DNA from: Gammaproteobacteria bacterium
GTDB lineage: Bacteria; Pseudomonadota; Gammaproteobacteria; Pseudomonadales; Azotimanducaceae
Direction of reading: 5' to 3'
Assembly (NCBI GenBank): GCA_002712135.1
Contig: PASO01000044.1
Location: 3,819-17,424, forward strand
Length of the DNA: 13,606 bases
This document shows, in pieces, positions 7,267-13,407 of the stretch (within the stretch, counting starts at the first letter, position 1; each line of letters opens with the position of its first letter). Under the pieces are notes generated by a model, which worked only from the letters and a program-made list of their open reading frames with translations, made no database searches and was not told where the DNA came from. A program made the position numbers and the translations under genes.

Positions 7267-8000
7267 TAAAGAAGACCGCCAAACTCCGGTGCAGGCCGAG
7301 CACGCTGGTTGTAAAGCATCTTGATCAGACTCTCCTTCTCTTCTTCGCTAACACTTGGGGACGCCTGCGGTAAATCGCTACCTACTTCCATACCACGTTT
7401 CACCGCCGGGCGATCGCCCACTTCTTCGAACCAACGCTTGAAGTATTTAAAGTCATCAATATTTTGGCCCTGTCCTTCCCAACCGATGGTCCATGGATAA
7501 CAAATCATATCTGCAATGGTATATTCATCACCGCAGATATAGGGCTGGTCATACAACTGATTGTTGAGTACACCATAAAATCGATTCACTTCGTCCGTAA
7601 ATCGGGTAATCGCATAAGGTAAATTATCTTTATCTTCCGCTCGACGAAAGTGTCCACATTCCCCAGTTTTAGGTCCCTGATTAGCCATTTGCCAAATCAC
7701 CCACTGGATGACGTTAAACTTCCCCCGTGGGTCCTCTGGCATAAACTGGCCGGACTTCTCCGCTAGATATATCATAATGGCGCCGGATTCAAATACCGAC
7801 AGTGATCCTCCCCCATCTGCAGGATCATGATCCACCAGCGCAGGCATTCGGTTGTTGGGACAAATGCTCAGAAACTCTTCGGTAAACTGATCACCCCTAC
7901 CAATGTTGCAAGGCACTAGGTTGTAATCGAGTCCACACTCCTCTAACTGGATTGTGACTTTCTTGCCATTAGGTGTCGGCCAGAAATGTAGGTCTAACAT
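7266..8000 (-). CDS. Glutathione S-transferase, nu class (YfcG/YghU-like)
   Basis: A 244-residue cytosolic protein with an N-terminal thioredoxin-like domain (about 1-85) and a helical C-terminal domain. The N-terminus reads LDLHFWPTPNGKKVTIQLEE. The TPNGxK motif replaces the catalytic Tyr/Ser/Cys loop and is diagnostic of the nu class, whose members bind two glutathiones and show disulfide-bond reductase and organic-peroxidase activity. The cis-proline segment NNRMPALVDHDPADGG and the glutathione-contact FESGAIMIYLAEK follow as in YfcG. GDEYTIADMICYPW near residues 157-170 is the C-domain N-capping box. The start is supported by AGGA about 7 nt before the ATG. It is the first gene of a two-gene unit; the glycosyltransferase start overlaps its stop. 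The 30-residue tail after the C-domain (SPSVSEEEKESLIKML...) is a little longer than in YfcG. Physiological substrate unknown. Confidence 0.93.
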   Translation of the reverse strand: MLDLHFWPTPNGKKVTIQLEECGLDYNLVPCNIGRGDQFTEEFLSICPNNRMPALVDHDPADGGGSLSVFESGAIMIYLAEKSGQFMPEDPRGKFNVIQWVIWQMANQGPKTGECGHFRRAEDKDNLPYAITRFTDEVNRFYGVLNNQLYDQPYICGDEYTIADMICYPWTIGWEGQGQNIDDFKYFKRWFEEVGDRPAVKRGMEVGSDLPQASPSVSEEEKESLIKMLYNQRARPAPEFGGLL

Positions 8001-8081
8001 CTTCTTTTCCTTATTAATTGTTCATACCAATCCGTTCACATAAGTTTGCCAGAAACTAACGTGTCATTGTTGAAATAAGTC

Positions 8082-8112
8082 TTGACGTATGGAGTTATAT
8101 TTTCATTATTAT
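8082..8112 (+). promoter_or_regulatory. Weak candidate promoter overlapping an inverted repeat
   Basis: TTGACG at 8082-8087 and TATTAT at 8107-8112 both match consensus in five of six positions, but the 19-nt spacer is long. The -10 falls in the loop of the inverted repeat at 8093-8124, so a protein bound there would block it. A transcript from here would have a leader of more than 200 nt before the holin-like gene, or could be a small RNA. Confidence 0.25.
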
Positions 8113-8124
8113 GGAAATATAACT
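8093..8124. repeat. 10-bp perfect inverted repeat, 12-nt spacer
   Basis: AGTTATATTT at 8093-8102 and AAATATAACT at 8115-8124 are exact reverse complements. The AT-rich arms and half-turn-scale spacing fit a dimeric regulator's operator better than a stable RNA hairpin. The site is about 100 nt from the glutathione transferase start and could serve either flanking gene. Confidence 0.55.
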
Positions 8125-8273
8125 TTGGGGCTTGGCGATTTATGCGTAAGCTTTATTTCGAAAATGGTATTCTGAAATACATTAAATCGTTGAATTAAGG
8201 GTAGTTAATTGGCTAAATCACCCAGCAGATAGTCAATAACATCCTTCCACCTGCTGCGAGGAATAAATAACCG

Positions 8274-8291
8274 TAACTTATCAATAAGTTA
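8274..8291. repeat. 18-bp near-continuous palindrome upstream of a -35 box
   Basis: TAACTTAT at 8274-8281, CA, then ATAAGTTA at 8284-8291: perfect symmetry over 8-bp arms. It ends 4 nt before the TTGACA box at 8296. The size and position fit a transcription factor operator controlling the downstream membrane protein gene. Confidence 0.55.
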
Positions 8292-8295
8292 TGCG

Positions 8296-8325
8296 TTGAC
8301 ATAGATATGGTTGTATAAATATCTG
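8296..8325 (+). promoter_or_regulatory. Candidate promoter of the holin-like gene
   Basis: TTGACA at 8296-8301 is a perfect -35 box. The -10 is less clear: TATCTG at 8320-8325 (18-nt spacer) is best by spacing, while TATAAA at 8314-8319 is a better match but only 12 nt away. Transcription would begin around 8331, just ahead of the ATG at 8353. This argues against the in-frame ATG at 8311. Confidence 0.45.
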
Positions 8326-8352
8326 AATTCTGCAAGTCAATGTGAGTCTCTG

Positions 8353-8688
8353 ATGATTGATCTGATACTACATTTCCTGTTATTGGGTGCCGTTATCTTA
8401 GTGCTGGCGGGAATGTTGCCAGGACTCCGCGTAGAAGGATACGGAACTGCCTTAATGGTTGCGGTCCTCTACGTCCTGATCAATTTAACGCTGGGCGCGG
8501 TACTTATGTTCGTAGCGCTGCCCTTCATGATTCTCACCGTGGGACTATTCAAGCTGGTCATCAATACCTTTTTGCTGTGGATTACCGATCAACTGATTGA
8601 AAACTTCGAAATCGAGGACATTGGCACGACATTCATCGCCGCAATACTTATTACCTTGTCAGATACAGTGCTCACCTGGATGTTCTAA
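8353..8688 (+). CDS. Four-helix inner-membrane protein, PF04020 holin superfamily IV (YvlD-like)
   Basis: A 111-residue, very hydrophobic protein with about four membrane segments: around residues 3-21 (LILHFLLLGAVILVLAGML), 31-52, 53-75 and 90-110. The signatures LPGLRVEGYGTAL between helices 1 and 2, and LPFMILTVGLFKLVINTFLLW in the middle, are those of PF04020, named after a mycobacteriophage holin group but widespread on bacterial chromosomes with no proven lysis role. There is no endolysin or other phage gene nearby, so a housekeeping membrane function is likelier. I start at the ATG at 8353, where family members begin, with a modest GTGAG ahead. The ATG at 8311 adds 14 polar residues and lies inside the promoter region. 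The upstream palindromes suggest regulated, stand-alone expression. Confidence 0.85.
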   Translation: MIDLILHFLLLGAVILVLAGMLPGLRVEGYGTALMVAVLYVLINLTLGAVLMFVALPFMILTVGLFKLVINTFLLWITDQLIENFEIEDIGTTFIAAILITLSDTVLTWMF

Positions 8689-9021
8689 GACGCTGCCATC
8701 CAAGTGTGCTAGGTCTCGGGAAAACGGATTACTGCCCCACGTCGGCTAAGTTTCGAAGTACATGATATTTGCATACCAAGCTTGTAGCTCGAGACACCTT
8801 ATTCTAGCCTCGAGTCCCACCAACGTCATACATAGATACATAAGAAATCCGTAGCCAAACCAAACATACTGATTGTTCGCAGGGATAATCTCGAGCTTAT
8901 CGAAATAGCACGAATCCCAATTAGCCAATGGAAAAAAGCCCAACAACTATCAGACGCATATTCTTGTTAACGACTACCTGAAATCGATATTAAACTATCC
9001 ACAAAGTCGCAAGGGTCTCCT
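8689..9021. other. Intergenic region, no confident gene
   Basis: 333 nt between two rightward genes. A 66-codon leftward frame (8746-8946) opens with TTG, lacks a Shine-Dalgarno and has no recognisable family, so I do not call it. Three CTCGAG sequences occur at 8788, 8809 and 8890, with no evident larger repeat around them. No clear promoter for the gene at 9022 and no U-tract terminator after 8688 were found. Confidence 0.45.
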
Positions 9022-9429
9022 ATGAAAAAAATTATCCCATGGACAGCAATTACGGTACTAGGCATCCTGTTGGGACTTTTAGGTCTGCATATGCTTGCCT
9101 CTGAACGTGTTGAGATTATTGAGTTACACACTATCGCTGAAGACGGCGAAACCTACACCACAAGATTGTGGATAGTCGAACACGAGGGTGTACCTTATCT
9201 GCAAGCAGAAACCGAAGAATCCGAGTGGCTGATCCGCGGTCAGCAAAATGGATCTGTCAGCGTGACTCGCGGCAGGGTCACTAAGGTCTACGTCATGGAA
9301 CCCAGAGTCGCGATGCGCAGCACGGTCAATTCACTACTAGCGGAAAAATATACCTGGGGCTACGACATCATTAACTTTATGTTTCGTAACGAAGACTCTG
9401 CCATCCCCGTTGCGCTAATCGAGCAATAG
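9022..9429 (+). CDS. Membrane-anchored protein resembling split-barrel nitroreductase/quinone reductase family
   Basis: A 135-residue protein with an N-terminal membrane segment (about residues 5-26, IIPWTAITVLGILLGLLGLHML) followed by a small beta-rich domain. The run EIIELHTIAEDGETYTTRLWIVEHEGVPYLQAE, then WLIRGQQNGSVSVTRGRV, and the tail LLAEKYTWGYDIINFMFRNEDSAIPVALIEQ resemble the FMN/F420-binding split-barrel proteins annotated as nitroreductase/quinone reductase family. The tail normally ends in a similar SVPIRLEP. The comparison is from memory; cofactor residues cannot be checked here. AAGG about 8 nt before the ATG supports the start. The anchor would place the domain in the periplasm if oriented N-in. 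The gene converges on yejE with a 5-nt gap. It could instead be an unrelated beta-rich periplasmic protein. Confidence 0.8.
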   Translation: MKKIIPWTAITVLGILLGLLGLHMLASERVEIIELHTIAEDGETYTTRLWIVEHEGVPYLQAETEESEWLIRGQQNGSVSVTRGRVTKVYVMEPRVAMRSTVNSLLAEKYTWGYDIINFMFRNEDSAIPVALIEQ

Positions 9430-9434
9430 GTAAA

Positions 9435-10472
9435 TCAATCGTGATATACCGCTGCCATGGTGCGCCGCGGGTCCAGCGCGTCGCGAACCGCTTCACCAAT
9501 AAATATCAGCAGAGTTAGCATCAAACCCAGAGTGAAAAAACCCGTAAGCCCGAGCCAGGGAGAGTGAATATTCGCCTTGCCTTGAGCAAGCAGCTCACCT
9601 AAAGACGGCGATCCTGCCGGAAGCCCGAAACCGAGGAAATCGAGTGCCGTTAACATCGTCACTGCACCACTCAAGATAAATGGTAGAAATGTCAGAGTCG
9701 CCACCATGGCATTTGGCAGAACATGACGCACGATGATGCCAAGATCAGAAATGCCCATCGACTTAGCTGCACGCACATATTCGAAGTTACGGGTACGCAG
9801 CACTTCAGCTCTGACCACACTAACGAGCGGCATCCAGCTGAATAACGTCAGAATACCGAGCAACCAAAACACATTGGGCTTCACTAGGCTTGCCAGAATG
9901 ATTAGCAACAAGAGAATCGGCAGGCCAGACCAGATCTCCACAAGACGCTGCCCAACAAGGTCCACACGACCGCCAAAGTATCCCTGCACAGCACCCACAC
10001 AAACACCAATCATGGAGCTAATAATAGTCAGTGTAATGCCGAACAATACAGAAAGACGAAAACCGTAGATCAATCGAGCCAGAGTATCTTTCCCGGAGTC
10101 GTCGGTACCAAGCCAATGTCTTGCCGACGGTGGTGCCGGTGCGGAAGTTTCTATATATCGGTCTGCATTTTTGTAACTAAATGGTATAGGTGGCATAAGC
10201 ATCCAACCACCATTATCCCGAACCAGCGCCTGCATATACGGTTCAGTATACATCGGCTCAATAGGTAACTCGCCGCCCAGTTCCTGTTCCGAGTAGGTAA
10301 AGAGTACCGGCATATACAACTCACCCTGATGGTACATAAGGATGGGCTTATCGTTGGCAACGAATTCCGCGAACAAAGAAATCACAAACAGTCCCAGAAA
10401 CAAAAATAGAGAATAGTACCCGCGCCTATTGCCTCGGAACTGTGCCAGTCTTCTTTCGTTAAGCGGTGACAC
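9435..10472 (-). CDS. yejE: Peptide ABC transporter permease, YejE type
   Basis: A 345-residue inner-membrane permease, close in length to E. coli YejE (about 341). It has an OppC-like N-terminal segment (RRGYYSLFLFLGLFVISLFAEF), then a large periplasmic loop (about 45-125) with LMYHQGELYMPVLF and HWLGTDDSGKDTLARLIYGFRLS, the classic entry to the BPD transmembrane domain. About five further helices follow. The EAA loop that contacts the ATPase is LRTRNFEYVRAAKSMGISDL near residues 225-244. In E. coli YejABEF imports oligopeptides and the antibiotic microcin C. The start is a GTG two bases after the yejB stop (TAG-CT-GTG), with GAGAG 7 nt upstream inside yejB, so translation is probably coupled. 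The ATPase gene yejF, expected next, is absent: the neighbour is on the other strand, 5 nt away. Confidence 0.92.
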   Translation of the reverse strand: MSPLNERRLAQFRGNRRGYYSLFLFLGLFVISLFAEFVANDKPILMYHQGELYMPVLFTYSEQELGGELPIEPMYTEPYMQALVRDNGGWMLMPPIPFSYKNADRYIETSAPAPPSARHWLGTDDSGKDTLARLIYGFRLSVLFGITLTIISSMIGVCVGAVQGYFGGRVDLVGQRLVEIWSGLPILLLLIILASLVKPNVFWLLGILTLFSWMPLVSVVRAEVLRTRNFEYVRAAKSMGISDLGIIVRHVLPNAMVATLTFLPFILSGAVTMLTALDFLGFGLPAGSPSLGELLAQGKANIHSPWLGLTGFFTLGLMLTLLIFIGEAVRDALDPRRTMAAVYHD

Positions 10473-10474
10473 AG

Positions 10475-11560
10475 CTAGTCTCTCGTTTCAAAATCAATGC
10501 GTGGATCAACAAGGACATAAACTATATCTCCTACGAGATGCATAACGAGGGCTATCAGGGTCAGGCAAAACATCGTACCGAATAGAATCGGATAGTCTCG
10601 TTTTACTACCGCGTCATAACTTAAAAGACCCATACCGTCGAGTGAAAAGATCACCTCTATAAGCAGTGAACCGGTAAAGAAAATTCCGATAAATGCTGTC
10701 GGGAACCCCGCGATGACAATCAACATAGCATTGCGAAAGACGTGGCCATACAGTAGACGCTTTTCGGTCGCGCCCTTAGCTCGCGCGGTCAATACAAACT
10801 GCTTGCTGATCTCTTCCAGGAACGAGTTTTTGGTCAGCATGGTTAGTGTCGCAAAACCACCTATAGTGAGTGCCGATACAGGCAATGCCAGGTGCCAAAA
10901 ATAATCAAGAACCTTGTCTACCAATCCTAGTTGATCCCAGTTATCAGACACCAGCCCACGCAGCGGAAACAGATCAAAATAATTACCACCTGCGAACAAC
11001 ACTATCAACAGAATCGCGAACAGAAATCCAGGGATGGCATAGCCAACAAAGATAATACTCGAGGTCCATATATCGAATCTGGAACCGTCGCGCACTGCTT
11101 TGGCGACGCCCAGCGGAATCGAAATGCTATAGATAATCAGCAACGACCATAGCCCTAGGGAGATCGATACAGGCATACGTTCGACGATCAGTTCAATGAC
11201 TGGTCGATCCTGAAAATAGCTAACGCCAAAGTCGAGCTGCAGATAGTTCACAATCATGATAAAGAATCGTTCGTGTGCAGGTTTATCAAAACCGAACTGC
11301 CGCTCCAAGTCCGCCACTAATTCTGGATCCAGACCATAGCTCGCCAGTGTATCACCACCGCTACCCGCCTTAGTGGCGATCCCACTATCTCCCCCGCCAG
11401 AAATACCCGCGGTTGTCGACGCGGTGCCCGTGGTGGCCTGTGCAATAATTTGTTCCACCGGGCCGCCTGGTGCGAACTGCACCACGATGAAATTAATGAG
11501 AATAATTCCGAGGAGGGTCGGAAGAATCAGTAACAGCCTTTTAAGGATGTAGACACCCAT
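10475..11560 (-). CDS. yejB: Peptide ABC transporter permease, YejB type
   Basis: A 361-residue inner-membrane permease (E. coli YejB about 364), partner of YejE in a heterodimeric channel. The N-terminus [34 protein letters not shown] is the standard DppB/OppB/YejB opening helix and periplasmic motif. A Gly/Ser/Thr-rich linker (about 40-70) follows, then [25 protein letters not shown] and [13 protein letters not shown], both typical of the family. The EAA loop [20 protein letters not shown] lies at 249-268 and the chain ends [10 protein letters not shown]. The ATG follows the MATE stop by two bases (TAG-CT-ATG) with GAGAG about 9 nt upstream. No periplasmic binding protein gene (yejA) precedes it; a MATE exporter gene does. 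The pair is therefore separated from its ATPase and receptor, which must be elsewhere if the transporter works. Confidence 0.93.
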   Translation of the reverse strand: MGVYILKRLLLILPTLLGIILINFIVVQFAPGGPVEQIIAQATTGTASTTAGISGGGDSGIATKAGSGGDTLASYGLDPELVADLERQFGFDKPAHERFFIMIVNYLQLDFGVSYFQDRPVIELIVERMPVSISLGLWSLLIIYSISIPLGVAKAVRDGSRFDIWTSSIIFVGYAIPGFLFAILLIVLFAGGNYFDLFPLRGLVSDNWDQLGLVDKVLDYFWHLALPVSALTIGGFATLTMLTKNSFLEEISKQFVLTARAKGATEKRLLYGHVFRNAMLIVIAGFPTAFIGIFFTGSLLIEVIFSLDGMGLLSYDAVVKRDYPILFGTMFCLTLIALVMHLVGDIVYVLVDPRIDFETRD

Positions 11561-11562
11561 AG

Positions 11563-12954
11563 CTACTGACTCTCACCAAGCCCTAATGACCGCATCATTC
11601 GACCTTCAATCGTATAGTTAACCCAGCGCCAGGACAAGACTCCAACCAGCACGGTAGTTACCACTGTGCCAAAGTAGATGCCCATATAGCCCCAGAAGTA
11701 GTTGCCGATTAACACCAGCGGGATATTAATCACGATCATTCTGAGAAGGGAAATTATCAGGGGTGGCATTGGCTTGCCCAGCGCGTTGAAACAGTGTGTG
11801 GCATTATATACTACTCCCATCGCTCCTACTGCCAGAGGACCGATCAGAAGGTAATCATAGGCCGCCTCCTGAACCAGTGGATCATCATTAATCAGACTCA
11901 CAAAGATGTCGCCAAAAGCAACCAGAACCAAGTAGGAGAACACGCCCCAGATCACTACATAGGCATCCGCCGTTCGCATCGCAGACTTAACTCGGTCATA
12001 AAGTCTCGCACCCCAATTTTGACCCACCAGTGGTGACAAACTGATCGAGACCGCAAATATCACCATGATGGCCATGAACTCGATGCGCATCGCGACACCA
12101 AAACCAGCGACAACAGCAGTGCCATGCCCTGCCAGTAAACGCGTGATCACGCCCATGGATACCGGCATAATCAGATTAGCAGCCATCGCGGGCAGCCCCA
12201 CATGGAGCATCTCCCGAACCGATTGATTAAACCCGGTAACTTCAAACAGTACCATCTTGTCTCGCACCGCAAAGAAATAGAAAAAAACTAATATCTCGAG
12301 AAATCGTGCGGTTACAAAACTAAGCGCCGCACCCTGAAGACCTAGCTCAGGGAAAGGTCCGATACCAAATATAAGAAACGGCGCAATACCAACGTGCAGA
12401 ATTGCACCAAGTGAAGACAGATAACCCGGCGTCACAGCATCACCAGTTGCTCTCATTAGCGTTATACCCACATTCGTCAAGGCAAACACTGGCATTCCGA
12501 TTAGCCAGATCGCCATATAAGACACGACAAGGAGCAACACTTCGTCACTTGCTCCTAAAAAACTGAATATAGGGGTAAGAAAGAAGTAGGCAACGCCACC
12601 AATCACAACTGATAGCGCTATCACCAGACCCAAACAGTGTGTACTCAATAGGCGTACCCTTTCCATATCGCCACTACCAACATTTCGGGCCGCAACCGAG
12701 CCCGCACCTACCGCAAGCCCCATAGCAACTGACTGCAATGTCATGACCACGGGAAAGGTAAAACTAATAGCCGCCAGTTCATTGGTACCCACCATACCAA
12801 CGAAAATGGTCTCCATAAGACTCGCAACGTTGTACGAGATCATGGACAACATTAGGAACCCGCTGAGACGCAACATGTGCCTTGGAATGGGCCCGACGGT
12901 TAGGTCACGATCACTGGGACGACCATCAGTTGCATCATGAACAGGGTTTGTCAT
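11563..12954 (-). CDS. MATE family multidrug/cation antiporter
   Basis: A 463-residue inner-membrane exporter with about twelve helices in two pseudo-symmetric halves. The N-half opens [32 protein letters not shown], the family's helix 1 and loop with the conserved [14 protein letters not shown] at 167-177 is the hallmark RAxGdxxtP motif between helices 4 and 5. The second half shows [16 protein letters not shown] and the equivalent [11 protein letters not shown] motif near 407-417. Family members expel cationic drugs, dyes or metabolites using H+ or Na+ gradients. Substrate is not predictable. A 25-residue hydrophilic N-terminal tail precedes helix 1. The start has no Shine-Dalgarno; an alternative at Met27 would truncate only that tail. 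TAGAAT (minus strand, 12982-12987) is a possible -10 box with no good -35. First gene of the operon with yejB and yejE (2-nt gaps). Confidence 0.92.
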   Translation of the reverse strand: MTNPVHDATDGRPSDRDLTVGPIPRHMLRLSGFLMLSMISYNVASLMETIFVGMVGTNELAAISFTFPVVMTLQSVAMGLAVGAGSVAARNVGSGDMERVRLLSTHCLGLVIALSVVIGGVAYFFLTPIFSFLGASDEVLLLVVSYMAIWLIGMPVFALTNVGITLMRATGDAVTPGYLSSLGAILHVGIAPFLIFGIGPFPELGLQGAALSFVTARFLEILVFFYFFAVRDKMVLFEVTGFNQSVREMLHVGLPAMAANLIMPVSMGVITRLLAGHGTAVVAGFGVAMRIEFMAIMVIFAVSISLSPLVGQNWGARLYDRVKSAMRTADAYVVIWGVFSYLVLVAFGDIFVSLINDDPLVQEAAYDYLLIGPLAVGAMGVVYNATHCFNALGKPMPPLIISLLRMIVINIPLVLIGNYFWGYMGIYFGTVVTTVLVGVLSWRWVNYTIEGRMMRSLGLGESQ

Positions 12955-13167
12955 GGAAAAATACTAAAGAGAAAACAATCTATTCTACCGAAAAGCGTGC
13001 CAACACACCCTAAACACCACCTCGAACCATATTGAAGTTCTCGGCTTATCAGCCCATAGCTCTGCCGTAAGATTTGTTGAAGACGAATCTCAGCCCAAGG
13101 CCAGTAACTAGCGAAGCGAATTACTTCCGCAGAGTGGATAGAGCGCTCTAAACATAACCCCGATCTA

Positions 13168-13176
13168 TGTTAAAAT
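13168..13176 (+). promoter_or_regulatory. Extended -10 promoter of tRNA-Arg
   Basis: TGT followed by TAAAAT at 13171-13176, an extended -10 element ending 11 nt before the mature tRNA. No good -35 is present at 13148-13153; that position overlaps the end of a 12-bp palindrome (TAGAGCGCTCTA, 13139-13150). The C-rich stretch after the -10 (CCGCATCCCG) is the kind of discriminator found on stringently controlled stable RNA genes; regulation is inferred. Confidence 0.5.
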
Positions 13177-13187
13177 CCGCATCCCGT

Positions 13188-13264
13188 CCGCCCATAGCTC
13201 AGCTGGATAGAGCACCAGGCTTCGAACCTGGGTGTCGGGAGTTCGAATCTCTCTGGGCGGGCCA
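13188..13264 (+). tRNA. tRNA-Arg (anticodon TCG)
   Basis: The 77-nt cloverleaf folds fully. The acceptor stem is CCGCCCA (13188-13194) with TGGGCGG; D arm GCTC/GAGC; anticodon stem CCAGG/CCTGG around the loop CTTCGAA; a 5-nt variable loop (GTGTC); T arm GGGAG/CTCTC with loop TTCGAAT; discriminator G; and CCA encoded at 13262-13264. With U33 the anticodon is UCG, reading CGA arginine codons. A20 in the D loop and C35 are the arginine identity elements known from E. coli, which supports the call. The first base pair is C1-G72 rather than the common G1-C72. It stands alone, with no second tRNA in the window. Its transcription is divergent from the MATE operon. Confidence 0.96.
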
Positions 13265-13280
13265 AAAATTAAAAAAGACG

Positions 13281-13299
13281 ACCTTGTATCAGGTTTTTT
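13281..13299 (+). terminator. Weak candidate terminator after tRNA-Arg
   Basis: ACCT at 13281-13284 can pair with AGGT at 13291-13294 around a 6-nt loop, followed directly by a run of six T (13294-13299). The stem is only 4 bp, so this is a weak hairpin; its position 17 nt after the tRNA is the main support. Confidence 0.3.
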
Positions 13300-13407
13300 A
13301 AGCGGCGAATCGGTCGTTGCTCATGCATGTGCAAGAACAATCTCTCTAGGTTAGAATTTTAAGAATTAATCGTCATTTTGATGAAACCTAAGATAGGCCA
13401 TTTCCGA

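Larger units (their letters stand above)
8001..8352. other. Divergent AT-rich control region with multiple inverted repeats
   Basis: This 352-nt gap lies between the leftward glutathione transferase gene and the rightward holin-like gene. It holds at least five inverted repeats: 8093-8102/8115-8124 (10 bp), 8154-8159/8174-8179 (6 bp), 8193-8198/8205-8210 (6 bp), 8223-8228/8251-8256 (6 bp) and 8274-8281/8284-8291 (8 bp, 2-nt centre). A near-identical 11-mer occurs at 8069-8079 and 8189-8199 (GTTGAAATAAG and GTTGAATTAAG). Two -35-like boxes face right (8082 and 8296). No open frame of convincing character was found. Confidence 0.6.

Noticed and set aside
8353..8688. Prophage remnant suggested by the holin-family protein
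   Set aside because: PF04020 proteins are common chromosomal genes; no endolysin, integrase, capsid or tail gene is present.
8788..8895. Three CTCGAG hexamers as a repeat element
   Set aside because: Flanking bases differ and the spacing is irregular, so coincidence is the simpler explanation.
8746..8946. 66-codon leftward frame with a hydrophobic stretch in the gap before 9022
   Set aside because: Starts with TTG, has no Shine-Dalgarno and no recognisable relatives; kept only as a remark on the intergenic region.
13278..13317. ACGACC...GGTCGT pairing downstream of the tRNA as a terminator
   Set aside because: The 28-nt loop and absence of a following T-run make it a poor intrinsic terminator.
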